DNA of 32,307 nucleotides from SFHK01 sp045538305 (GTDB lineage: Bacteria; Bacillota; Clostridia; Christensenellales; Aristaeellaceae), in NCBI GenBank assembly GCA_045538305.1, contig JAZSRC010000038.1, positions 1 through 32,307 on the forward strand. The letters are read 5' to 3'. The position numbers were made by a program, and so were the translations under genes. Under the pieces are notes generated by a model, which saw nothing but the letters and a program-made list of their open reading frames with translations, made no database searches and was not told the origin of the DNA. Each line of letters starts with the position of its first letter. Position 1 is the stretch's first letter. Below are positions 1 through 6,445 of the stretch, one piece after another.

Positions 1-16
1 AAGTTGCTTTCTTCAT
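1..16 (-). CDS. 5' end of a leftward gene cut by the window edge
   Basis: An ATG at 16-14 on the minus strand is preceded by a strong AGGAGG ribosome binding site (complement of about 27-32). Only five residues, MKKAT, lie in the window, so no function can be given. It is the next gene of the leftward late arm after the DUF4314-like gene. Confidence 0.6.
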
Positions 17-113
17 CGTGGGTGCCTCCTGTCATTTGATGAGTCAGTGTTATCAGAGACACCCTCAAAAGACAAGCTCACTTTGAACTTTTCTTTTAAG
101 AAATCACGCACGG

Positions 114-136
114 AAAACCGGCCTCGCTGGCCGGTT
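114..136 (-). terminator. Rho-independent terminator after the DUF4314-like gene
   Basis: An 8-bp inverted repeat, AACCGGCC/GGCCGGTT (116-123 and 129-136), has a 5-nt loop. On the minus strand it is followed by TTTT. It lies just past the stop codon at 143. Confidence 0.6.
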
Positions 137-142
137 GCCGCT

Positions 143-355
143 TTACAGCTTGCGGATGATGTCAACGCCGTACACTGCGCCGAGGCTGGAGCCGTTATCC
201 CATGCGATGTGGATGGTGGCCATATCGTCTACAGCCTTGACCGTACCTTTGAGGCCCGGCTCCATGTAACGGTAAGGATCATCCATAGAAACCAGTTCTA
301 CACGGGTGCCTGCCGGGTAGATCGCCCGGAGTTCCTTGACCAATTCGCGGTTCAT
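143..355 (-). CDS. DUF4314-like small protein (70 aa)
   Basis: A 70-aa reading frame starts at the ATG at 355-353, preceded by GGAGGTG at good spacing. A longer upstream extension of the same frame has no such site and is rejected. The sequence (PAGTRVELVSMDDPY, GLKGTVKAVDD, HIAWDNGSSLG) resembles DUF4314, a small SH3/KOW-like beta-barrel family common in phages and conjugative elements of gut Bacillota. Its function is unknown. It ends just before a terminator and forms a pair with the 97-aa gene upstream. Confidence 0.75.
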   Translation of the reverse strand: MNRELVKELRAIYPAGTRVELVSMDDPYRYMEPGLKGTVKAVDDMATIHIAWDNGSSLGAVYGVDIIRKL

Positions 356-368
356 ACGCCCACCTCCA

Positions 369-662
369 TCAGTACTCGCTGGGGAAAAGCAGCGTCGTTG
401 CGCTCCTGTCCCATTCGGTAATGATCCAGAGCTTCCAGTCCGGATGATCCGGGTGGTCATATACCGCGAGAATACGGTCATCGCCATTGGCAACGGCGCT
501 GTCGTTCTGCGCCTTATCGCTCTGGCAAGTATCGCCCCAATCGCAGCGGCGGTACTTGAGGAAGGCGCTCTGAGCGAAATGGTTGAAGTCGGGATTCTCC
601 TGCATGAGATCGTGTACACCGCGCGTAGCCACCAACTGGCCGATGGTAAAAGACTTTTTCAT
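369..662 (-). CDS. Conserved mobile-element protein of unknown function (97 aa)
   Basis: The ATG at 662-660 follows AAGGAGG. The protein is soluble, about half acidic and aromatic residues near its C-terminus, and ends in LLFPSEY. It resembles small proteins I recall from clostridial phages and plasmids, but I cannot assign a domain or a function. A gap of 13 bp to the next gene implies one operon with the DUF4314-like gene. Its leader holds a GCC-GNRA-GGC hairpin and a TTGAA...TTCA dyad that recur near the right end of the window. Confidence 0.7.
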   Translation of the reverse strand: MKKSFTIGQLVATRGVHDLMQENPDFNHFAQSAFLKYRRCDWGDTCQSDKAQNDSAVANGDDRILAVYDHPDHPDWKLWIITEWDRSATTLLFPSEY

Positions 663-685
663 GATTACTGCCTCCTTCTTTATAC

Positions 686-700
686 GCCTTTCGGCTGAGT
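686..700 (-). promoter_or_regulatory. Leader hairpin with GNRA loop (left copy)
   Basis: On the minus strand this reads ACTCAGCCGAAAGGC, a GCC/GGC stem closed by a GAAA tetraloop, just upstream of the ribosome binding site of the 97-aa gene. The sequence ACTCAGCCGCGAGGC, with a GCGA loop, occupies the same place before the gene at 30,748. A role as an RNA leader element is inferred. Confidence 0.4.
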
Positions 701-759
701 GAGTGTTACCATAGCAACCTATATAAAGAAAGGCTTTTCTGGTCTTTTTACCATCTGGC

Positions 760-775
760 TGAACTTAACTTTCAA
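760..775 (-). promoter_or_regulatory. TTGAAAGTTAWGTTCA dyad (left copy)
   Basis: The minus strand reads TTGAAAGTTAAGTTCA about 100 bp upstream of the 97-aa gene and overlaps the last codons of the ParB-methylase gene. A copy differing at one base, TTGAAAGTTATGTTCA, lies at 29,780-29,795 upstream of the SprT-like gene. The repeated TTGAA/TTCA halves suggest an operator or a promoter -35 region. Confidence 0.4.
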
Positions 776-2060
776 CCTTTTCAGCGGTTTCACCGGTGAA
801 TTGTTCCCACCGGCGCACGATCAGGTCGCAGTGCATCGGGTCGGATTCAATAGCCCGACAGCGTCTGCCAGACTGCTCGCAAGCAATCAGCGTGGTGCCG
901 AGATTGGCGAAGGGATCAAGCACGATGCCATGCAGGTCGGCGTGCATTTTAAGGCATCGCCACGGGAGTTCCACCGGTGTCTGCCGCTGTCCATCCGCAC
1001 CCTTTCGCATGGCGGCAATTTCCCACACACCAGCATAGCCCCATTTGCGCCGTTCCTCGCGGGACAGGCGACGGACAAACTGGAAGGAATGCGCCGCGAA
1101 GGCAGACACCCAAGAATACTCCTGATCGTTGTAGCCCTCGGTTTCCTGTCCAGCGAAGGCGGTCACATAGTCGTATTGCGCCGTGGGCTTATTGGAAGAA
1201 GCCTGCAGCGCACCCGCCGAAGGAACATTGCCGCTCATTTTCCAGACGCGAATCCAGAGCGGGCGGAAATTCTCGTCCGCAAACAGCTTCATGGAGTGCA
1301 TGGAAAGTGGCTCAATGAACTGGCTGCCGGTCTTGGCAAGATCGCTGGTCTGCCAGCAGATGATCCCGGCATACTGCGTGAGCAGCCGTATCACAGCAGC
1401 CATTCTTTCCAGCCAGGGATCAATGCCGTCCTTGGCGTATGCCTTGGAATCGACAGGCGGCGACGTGATGGCGCACTGGGCAGCATCATTACCGAGCAGC
1501 TGGGCGTAGGTATCCGCGCTGGCCGGGTCGCCGCAAATCAGGAAGTGATCGCCCAGACGCCACATATCGCCGGGCTGGGATACCGGGCCGCCTGCATCGG
1601 AAATTTTCTTCTTTTCGGTATCGGCGTCGAAATCATCCTCAACGGCCTCGTGGGAATAGAAGCGGTTCAGCAGCGCATCTACCTCGTCCGCATCAAAGCC
1701 GGTCAGGGATACATCGAAGGACTCAGCATCGAAGTCAGCCATGATGGCAGCCAGCTTCGTTTCGTCCCATTCGCCGCTGATCTTGTTGAGAGCAATATTG
1801 AGCGCCTTCTCGCGCTGGAGGTCGAGATCAACCACCACGCAGTCAATTTCTGTGACGCCCATATCCAGAAGTACCTTAAGGCGCTGGTGGGCGCCGACCA
1901 CATTGCCGGTCTGGCGGTTCCAGATGACAGGCTCTACGAAACCGAACTCCGCAATGGATCGCTTGAGCTTTTCGTATTCCTTGTCACCGGGTTTGAGGTC
2001 TTTCCTCGGATTGTACGCTGCCGGGTTCAGCCGAGCGGCGGGGATTTTCTGAATGTCCAT
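765..2060 (-). CDS. ParB-like nuclease domain fused to DNA N-methyltransferase (431 aa)
   Basis: The N-terminal part (about residues 1-100: IPAARLNPAAYNPRK, GNVVGAHQRLKVL) is a ParB/Srx-like domain. The C-terminal part is an amino-methylase fold of the DNA adenine/N4-cytosine type. Its motif I region reads DPFANLGTT instead of the usual DPFxGSGTT, and its motif IV region reads TSPPVD instead of TSPPY, so activity may be altered or lost. The start at 2060 follows CAGGAG; the frame continues upstream, but only inside the PAPS-reductase gene, whose 3' end overlaps this gene by 77 bp. ParB-methylase fusions are common in phages next to terminase genes and are thought to modify phage DNA. Target and activity cannot be read from sequence. 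Confidence 0.8.
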   Translation of the reverse strand: MDIQKIPAARLNPAAYNPRKDLKPGDKEYEKLKRSIAEFGFVEPVIWNRQTGNVVGAHQRLKVLLDMGVTEIDCVVVDLDLQREKALNIALNKISGEWDETKLAAIMADFDAESFDVSLTGFDADEVDALLNRFYSHEAVEDDFDADTEKKKISDAGGPVSQPGDMWRLGDHFLICGDPASADTYAQLLGNDAAQCAITSPPVDSKAYAKDGIDPWLERMAAVIRLLTQYAGIICWQTSDLAKTGSQFIEPLSMHSMKLFADENFRPLWIRVWKMSGNVPSAGALQASSNKPTAQYDYVTAFAGQETEGYNDQEYSWVSAFAAHSFQFVRRLSREERRKWGYAGVWEIAAMRKGADGQRQTPVELPWRCLKMHADLHGIVLDPFANLGTTLIACEQSGRRCRAIESDPMHCDLIVRRWEQFTGETAEKVES

Positions 2061-2979
2061 GATCTTCTCCTGTATCATAGTTCTCATAAGGGACGCCGAT
2101 ATAGTCCAGCACTTGCCGCATTCCAAGCCCACCGGCTTCCCAGTCCCGCAGGCAATAACGCCACAGCTTCGGATGGGTTTTCTGAAGCTGCTGGAAGCGG
2201 GTTGGTTCAGCATCGAAATGAGCGCCAAAAAGGCAAAAGACGCAGCCGGTACGAGCATAGCCCATGTCATAAATTTTGCAGTACGGCACGTTGTATTTGT
2301 GAATGTAGGCCCACACGTCATCTTCCAGCCAGAAAGCCATAGGCGTTGAGATGGGCCTCTTTGCGTCGAAGGCATTGCAGCCAGTCTTGAGCCATTGCTG
2401 GGTACGCAGCTTGGATTCCTGCGCCATGGTGGCGATGATGGGGACACGCCCGGTTTCCTCGGCGTATTTCTTCATGGGCTTTTTCTTCATTTCGTTGCAG
2501 CAGCCCGCACCGATCTTGAAGGGAGCGCCCAGCATATACTGCCATTGCTCGGACAGATGAAAGCGGCTGGTGCCGCCGTTGCGCCGGATGCCGTGAATCT
2601 TCTCCAGCATTTCGGCAGGGTTACCGCGCTGGATTCGCTCAATCCATTCGGCCTGCTCTTTGCCGATGACGGGATAGCCGCACTTCTCAATGACCTTTCG
2701 GAACGTCATGTCCGGCCTGATCCACGTTACATTGGGTGTGGATTTGACGAACTCCCGTATTTCCGGGAATTCAAGGCCGGTGTCCGAAAAGACGGCTGGC
2801 ACATCCGGGTACATCTGCCGGACAATATGCAAAAGGACGGTTGAGTCCTTGCCTCCCGAAAAGGAAACATAGACCTCGCCGTCCCAGTGTTCATACCACT
2901 CTCGGATGCGCTGCTGCGTCATCGCTATCTTAGCCTCCAGCGGGAGGCTTTGCTTTTGCTGTAATTGCCAGAGTTCCAT
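1984..2979 (-). CDS. PAPS-reductase-like (PP-loop) protein, IbrA/DndC-like
   Basis: A PP-loop ATP-pyrophosphatase motif, SFSGGKDST, lies at about residues 40-48. It is followed by a SDTGLEFPE segment, as in phosphoadenosine phosphosulfate reductase-like proteins, and by a C-terminal GCVFC cysteine pair with other Cys residues (GCC). In mobile elements such proteins pair with ParB-like partners (IbrA/IbrB), and the related DndC acts in DNA sulfur modification. True sulfate assimilation is unlikely in this phage context. The ATG at 2979 sits at good distance from GAGGTG; a GTG at 2985 overlaps that site. The gene overlaps the ParB-methylase downstream by 77 bp, which implies coupled translation. 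A terminator separates it from the Mom gene upstream. Confidence 0.8.
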   Translation of the reverse strand: MELWQLQQKQSLPLEAKIAMTQQRIREWYEHWDGEVYVSFSGGKDSTVLLHIVRQMYPDVPAVFSDTGLEFPEIREFVKSTPNVTWIRPDMTFRKVIEKCGYPVIGKEQAEWIERIQRGNPAEMLEKIHGIRRNGGTSRFHLSEQWQYMLGAPFKIGAGCCNEMKKKPMKKYAEETGRVPIIATMAQESKLRTQQWLKTGCNAFDAKRPISTPMAFWLEDDVWAYIHKYNVPYCKIYDMGYARTGCVFCLFGAHFDAEPTRFQQLQKTHPKLWRYCLRDWEAGGLGMRQVLDYIGVPYENYDTGEDHGHSENPRRSAEPGSVQSEERPQTR

Positions 2980-3074
2980 AGGCACCTCGATTCAAATGGA
3001 GCGCGGAGGATGGTGTCGCACCTCCGATTCCCACCGGGATTGGTGGGCGGTTTACTGTTAGCCTATCCGCGCAT

Positions 3075-3100
3075 GAAAAAACGCCGGGATCATTCCGGCG
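3075..3100 (-). terminator. Rho-independent terminator after the Mom-like gene
   Basis: The stem CGCCGG/CCGGCG (82-87 and 95-100 of the 3,000 block) has a 7-nt loop that contains the Mom stop codon. On the minus strand TTTTTT follows. The 110 bp between this and the PAPS-reductase start also carries a CCCACC/GGTGGG stem (3031-3048), and no consensus promoter is evident. Confidence 0.65.
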
Positions 3101-3812
3101 TGGTGATGGCGTGACGTTCCGCCTGCGTGATCTTCTCGCCCTTGTACATTCCGGCCCCAAGCTCGTCGATCTTAGAGAACGGGATTTCCGGGACGGTCAG
3201 GCGTTTGCGGGCCTTGGGATCAATAAAGTACATATACCGAAGCTGGAAGCCGGGAATCGGCTTCGCGCCTACATAGTCCAGATACTTATTGAAATTGTAG
3301 GTGCCGCCAGTCACATCGAAGAAGGTAAGGCCGCCCAGTTCTTTGCGCGGCGTAGTGGGATTGCTGGCCAGCGTCATCTTATGGATGCGTGTGCCATCCG
3401 GCAGCTCGGCAAGGTTCAAATTTTCCTTGATGCCGGTGAGAACGAAATTGCTGGCTCGATAGATGGTGCCGTCGCCGCAGGAACAGGCGTCTGCAAAGGA
3501 GATAATCCACTTCACCTGCGGGGCGTACTTTTTGAGCAGCTTGATACTCATGGAAATAGCCCGGCTCTCGCTGTTGCGCGGCAGCACGGAGTCAAACGCC
3601 ATGCGGTTCAGTTCCAGAAATTCATTCCAGCCGGTTCCCTCCACCAGACCGATAATCTTGCTCTTATCCAGCGACGGGCCGTAGCTCATGACGCCATGCA
3701 GCTGGCCGTCGAGGAATACGCCGAAGTGAAGCTTCGAATTATTCACGACCTTGCCGCTGTAATGGTGGGCCTTTATGAACGGGTTGGCGATGCTGGAGGG
3801 AATCACCTTCAT
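3090..3812 (-). CDS. mom: Mom-like DNA modification protein (GNAT fold)
   Basis: The protein (MKVIPSSIANPFIKAHHYSGK, GVMSYGPSLDK, LELNRMAFD, SRAISMSIKLLKK, FADACSCGDGTIYRASNF) matches the family named after the Mu Mom protein. That protein acetyltransferase-like enzyme converts adenine in phage DNA to a bulky N6-modified form and protects it from restriction. Length (240 aa) is normal. The start chosen, 3812, gives an ATGA overlap with the upstream ParB gene and matches the usual N-terminus of the family; an ATG at 3836 is the alternative. It sits among other DNA-modification genes next to the terminase, so it probably protects packaged DNA. The cofactor and exact product are not visible. Confidence 0.8.
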   Translation of the reverse strand: MKVIPSSIANPFIKAHHYSGKVVNNSKLHFGVFLDGQLHGVMSYGPSLDKSKIIGLVEGTGWNEFLELNRMAFDSVLPRNSESRAISMSIKLLKKYAPQVKWIISFADACSCGDGTIYRASNFVLTGIKENLNLAELPDGTRIHKMTLASNPTTPRKELGGLTFFDVTGGTYNFNKYLDYVGAKPIPGFQLRYMYFIDPKARKRLTVPEIPFSKIDELGAGMYKGEKITQAERHAITTPE

Positions 3813-4396
3813 AACAATTTCTTTTGCACGGCCCATTGTCTCACCACCTCATACAGACCATTGCCGTTGTGGTTTTCGTTGGTGAACGTCTCCGTCACGG
3901 CCTTCTGGTCATACACATACTTGATTGCCGCCAGAATGAGCTTTGCCTGCTCGTCATGGACGGTAATGGAAATCTGCTGGAAGGGCTTTTTCTCGCCATC
4001 ATCCAGCGTGAAGTTCTCGGAGAAATCATCATCCGAAATCACTTCAAAGCCGAAGTCAGCCATGGGCATCACAATGTCCGCCAATTCCAGCGGCAGCAAA
4101 TCCATGTCCCACTGGGCGGCCTCGCTGACCTTGTTATCGGCGAGACGGAAGGCCCGAATCTGATCCTCGGTCAAATCGTCCGCGATGACGCACGGCACGG
4201 TTTTCATCCCGAGGGACTTGGCGGCCTTGTACCGGGTATGACCGGCCACGATCTCATGGTTGGCATCGATCACCAGCGGCACAAGAAATCCGAACTCCCG
4301 GATGCTGGCGGCGACGTTCTTGACCGCCTCGTCATTCTTGCGAGGATTCCGGGCATAGGGCCGGATGTCGGTCAAAGATAAGTTTTGAATATTCAT
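3809..4396 (-). CDS. ParB/Srx-like protein (IbrB-like, 195 aa)
   Basis: The ATG at 4396 follows CGGAGG. Residues 1-90 form a ParB-like nuclease domain (LTDIRPYARNPRKND, VAGHTRYKAAKSLG, NKVSEAAQWD). The C-terminal 100 residues are acidic (VISDDDF, FTLDDGEKK) and end in a short helical segment. In phages this kind of stand-alone ParB accompanies PAPS-reductase-like proteins and methylases, and here both lie downstream. Its role is probably in DNA modification or transcription control rather than partition, because no ParA is present. Its stop overlaps the Mom start by 4 bp. Confidence 0.8.
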   Translation of the reverse strand: MNIQNLSLTDIRPYARNPRKNDEAVKNVAASIREFGFLVPLVIDANHEIVAGHTRYKAAKSLGMKTVPCVIADDLTEDQIRAFRLADNKVSEAAQWDMDLLPLELADIVMPMADFGFEVISDDDFSENFTLDDGEKKPFQQISITVHDEQAKLILAAIKYVYDQKAVTETFTNENHNGNGLYEVVRQWAVQKKLL

Positions 4397-4399
4397 CGA

Positions 4400-4945
4400 T
4401 TAACCTCCGCGCCTGGCAGAGAGCAGGCGTTCCATCATATCGTCATGGGGCGTTGCGCCCTTGAATTCCACGGAGCAGTTTTCGCGGACAACTTGGTAAA
4501 TCTGATACCACAGGGTATTGGCCTGCTTGGAAAAGCTCTGGCTCATGGCCACATACGGCGACGGGATCGCATTGCCTGTGGTCGGATGCTTGGCAAGGAA
4601 GCCGTATTCCGTGATACATTCCTCGCACTGAATCCAGCGGGAGATCGCCATGGCGTACTGCTCCAGAATCTGCGCCGGGATCAGCTGGGCGCAATTTCGC
4701 TCGGCCAGCCATTTCCACGTTTCCTCATAGACCTGCATGGCGACCAGATCCTTGCCGTTCTTTTGCTTGGCAGCGAGAAACGTCTTGGGCTGCGGCATGG
4801 TCTGGCCTTCGAGGTCAGATGCGCTATCGGTGAAATCCAAAACGGTCAGCTTGCGCTTACCCGGATTGCCGTCAGCGATGTTATCCGCCAGCGCCTTTTT
4901 CTTGCGGCCTGCTCCGATGCGAGCGCCGCCCTGTCCGTTTGCCAT
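4400..4945 (-). CDS. Phage terminase small subunit, P27 family
   Basis: The basic N-terminus (GGARIGAGRKKK, DGNPGKRKL) is the hallmark of P27-type small terminases, which bind the phage packaging site and hand DNA to the large subunit. Its 181 aa are normal. The ATG at 4945 follows a perfect AGGAGGTGA; an in-frame ATG upstream at 4969 has no such site. The gene follows the HNH nuclease, as in many HNH-dependent cos/pac packaging modules. The large subunit is not in the window; the order HNH - small subunit - modification genes implies that it lies beyond the left edge. Confidence 0.85.
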   Translation of the reverse strand: MANGQGGARIGAGRKKKALADNIADGNPGKRKLTVLDFTDSASDLEGQTMPQPKTFLAAKQKNGKDLVAMQVYEETWKWLAERNCAQLIPAQILEQYAMAISRWIQCEECITEYGFLAKHPTTGNAIPSPYVAMSQSFSKQANTLWYQIYQVVRENCSVEFKGATPHDDMMERLLSARRGG

Positions 4946-5043
4946 GATTTCACCTCCTGAGGACAACAAAAGCGAGGCCCTATATACCCTTTTTGAAAGC
5001 GCGAAAATTCACGCGAAGGGGCGGCCCCGCTATGTGATGCAAT

Positions 5044-5424
5044 TCAATTTGAGATTTTGGAGCCCCCTCCAGAGGCCCAACGTCCGCCTTCCTTGGCGGT
5101 GATCCTCGAATGGCAGGGCTTGCACAACGACATGAGATTGCTCTCGTCATGGGTGCCGCCGTCTGCCAGCGGAATAATGTGGTGTACTTCCTGCGCCGCC
5201 GTGATCCGGCCCTCGCGCCTGCATACCTCGCAGAGCGGATACGCTGTAATGTGCCTGCGCCGGATGGCTGGCCACACGCCGTTGTACCTTTTCTTCATAT
5301 CCGGTGATCGACCGTGGCGATTGTACTGGGATGTGACCAGCTTCTGGTGCGCAGGACAATACAGAGCATCCGTAAGCTCCGGGCAGCCGGGATAGCGGCA
5401 GGGCTTCTTCGGCTTCCTGGGCAT
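5044..5424 (-). CDS. Phage HNH endonuclease (126 aa)
   Basis: The C-terminal half contains the HNH motif EVHHIIPLADGGTHDESNLMSLCKPCHSR, with Zn-binding pairs CEVC and CKPC and the catalytic His in VHH. The N-terminal half has further Cys/His (CRYPGCPE, CPAH). The ATG at 5424 follows GGAGGAATCT. HNH proteins next to terminase small subunits stimulate genome cleavage during packaging in HK97-like phages. It is the first gene after the phased ATGGGAC repeats and their promoter, so probably the first late gene. Confidence 0.85.
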   Translation of the reverse strand: MPRKPKKPCRYPGCPELTDALYCPAHQKLVTSQYNRHGRSPDMKKRYNGVWPAIRRRHITAYPLCEVCRREGRITAAQEVHHIIPLADGGTHDESNLMSLCKPCHSRITAKEGGRWASGGGSKISN

Positions 5425-5488
5425 AGATTCCTCCATAACAAAAGACCACCGCGATTTCTCACGATGGCCTTGCCTATCATCCTTGACA

Positions 5489-5513
5489 GTATACATTATC
5501 TCATACTCTCAAT
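5489..5513 (-). promoter_or_regulatory. Putative activator-dependent late promoter
   Basis: The minus strand has a -10-like TATACT (complement of 5489-5494). A 17-bp spacer leads to GACATT, a poor -35. The phased ATGGGAC repeats abut the -35 position, as expected for a promoter that needs an activator. It would drive the HNH-terminase operon. Confidence 0.45.
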
Positions 5514-5563
5514 GTCCCATGCAAGTCCCATGTGTGTCCCATTGAAGTCCCATCATGTCCCGA
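5514..5563 (-). repeat. Phased ATGGGAC direct repeats (4 perfect, 1 degenerate)
   Basis: GTCCCAT occurs on the plus strand at 5514, 5525, 5536 and 5547, exactly 11 bp apart, with a degenerate GTCCCGA at 5557. On the minus strand this is ATGGGAC followed by four variable bases. The array begins inside the last codons of the late-regulator gene and ends at the putative late promoter, so it is probably the binding site of that regulator or of RNA polymerase-associated factors. Confidence 0.65.
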
Positions 5564-6011
5564 CTTTTACAAGGTCGTTATCGGCGGCGATGATCGTGTT
5601 CAGATACGCGATGGCGGCGTCATGGTGGCGGAAAATAGAGGTCTTGCTGTACCCGGTCATGTCCATAATATTCCGCCAAGCCTTATAATTCAGATAACGC
5701 TCACGAAGGATCTGCTGCTGGGTCGCATCCGGCACCTTGCAAATCAGCAGGGCAATTTCTACGCGGATGTCTGCCAGCGCGTCTGCATCGCGGGCAATGT
5801 CGGCCTCCATGTCCACAATCTTACACATCAGCGTTTCTATACGCTGGGGGTTGGGGGAAGAACTTCTCGGCATATCACTCAGCGTGGGCGTTACGTTGGT
5901 AGCGATGTCCCGCAAGCCGTCCAGCTGGGACTGCTTCCACGCAATCCGCATCTCTGCCGAACGGGCGCGATTCAGAAAATGGTGTGCAACGGTATCTCGA
6001 GTCGTATACAT
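5553..6011 (-). CDS. Sigma-like phage late transcription regulator (DUF1492/ArpU-like)
   Basis: A helical N-terminus (RSAEMRIAWKQSQLDGLRD) is followed by a sigma region 4-like helix-turn-helix at about residues 105-145 (QQILRERYLNYKAWRNIMDMTGYSKTSIFRHHDAAI, which I read as the recognition helices). Proteins of this build (ArpU, RinA, DUF1492) switch on late and packaging genes in phages of Gram-positive bacteria. Position fits: it is the last early gene, right before the HNH-terminase operon. The ATG at 6011 follows GGAGGG. The stop lies within the repeat array it may bind. Confidence 0.75.
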   Translation of the reverse strand: MYTTRDTVAHHFLNRARSAEMRIAWKQSQLDGLRDIATNVTPTLSDMPRSSSPNPQRIETLMCKIVDMEADIARDADALADIRVEIALLICKVPDATQQQILRERYLNYKAWRNIMDMTGYSKTSIFRHHDAAIAYLNTIIAADNDLVKVGT

Positions 6012-6016
6012 AAGGG

Positions 6017-6301
6017 TTAGCCCTCCAATTCTTTCAGGATGGCGGCCACTTCTGCCGCCGATGTCACTTTGAAGGCTTGTCCTTTTGCATTCTTGATTTT
6101 TTGTATTGTGATCTCTTGGAGCTTTGTCAATTTGCCGGTTTCGGTTTTGACCTCGAAGGCCACAAACCTCCCGTTAATGCAGGCGATTATGTCCGGGATG
6201 CCTGCTGTCCCATACATCCCGCCGTGTTCCTTCCAGCAGAAGCAGTTCGGCGTTTTCTTGAGCAGCCGCAGGATGGCGGCCACAATATCTCTTTCTGCCA
6301 T
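6017..6301 (-). CDS. VRR-NUC domain nuclease (94 aa)
   Basis: The motif GIPDIIACINGRFVAFEVKTETG gives the PD...ExK active site of VRR-NUC nucleases, followed by KLTKLQ. The ATG at 6301 follows GGAGG at 5 nt. Stand-alone VRR-NUC proteins of about 90 aa are standard in phage replication modules beside primase-helicases and SNF2 helicases, where they are thought to cut branched DNA. All three occur here. It lies 5 bp upstream of the late regulator. Confidence 0.85.
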   Translation of the reverse strand: MAERDIVAAILRLLKKTPNCFCWKEHGGMYGTAGIPDIIACINGRFVAFEVKTETGKLTKLQEITIQKIKNAKGQAFKVTSAAEVAAILKELEG

Positions 6302-6359
6302 CCATGCCTCCGTAACAATTTCCCACGTTACCCCTGTGCGCATAGGTGTATCTATAAAC

Positions 6360-6445
6360 ACATGAATATACGTTAATGAAGAAGAGAGAAGAAAAGACTT
6401 TTCGTGTACCTATAATTTTTTAGGTAACTTAGGTAACAGGTAACA
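6360..6445. repeat. AT-rich stretch with AGGTAAC iterons; possible replication origin
   Basis: AGGTAAC is present at 6422-6428, 6431-6437 and 6438-6444, next to a purine-rich run and an AT-rich segment (6360-6421). GGTAAC also appears at the other end of the primase gene (8983-8988, 8995-9000) and GTTACC at 6327-6332. Iterons next to a primase gene are typical of phage origins, but no initiator binding is proven. Confidence 0.4.

Noticed and set aside
699..2342. 547-aa rightward open frame
   Set aside because: It lies opposite the ParB-methylase gene, which has clear domains and a ribosome binding site; the open frame is a by-product of high GC.
1984..2979. Sulfate assimilation gene
   Set aside because: The PP-loop protein is placed between Mom-like and ParB-methylase genes in a phage late region; no other sulfur metabolism gene is present.
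3111..4163. 350-aa rightward open frame
   Set aside because: Antisense to the Mom-like and ParB-like genes; no ribosome binding site or domain.
3809..4396. Plasmid partition ParB
   Set aside because: No ParA and no helix-turn-helix partition domain; the setting is DNA modification and packaging.
5514..5563. CRISPR-like short array
   Set aside because: Repeats are only 7 bp with 4-bp spacers; this fits phased protein-binding sites.
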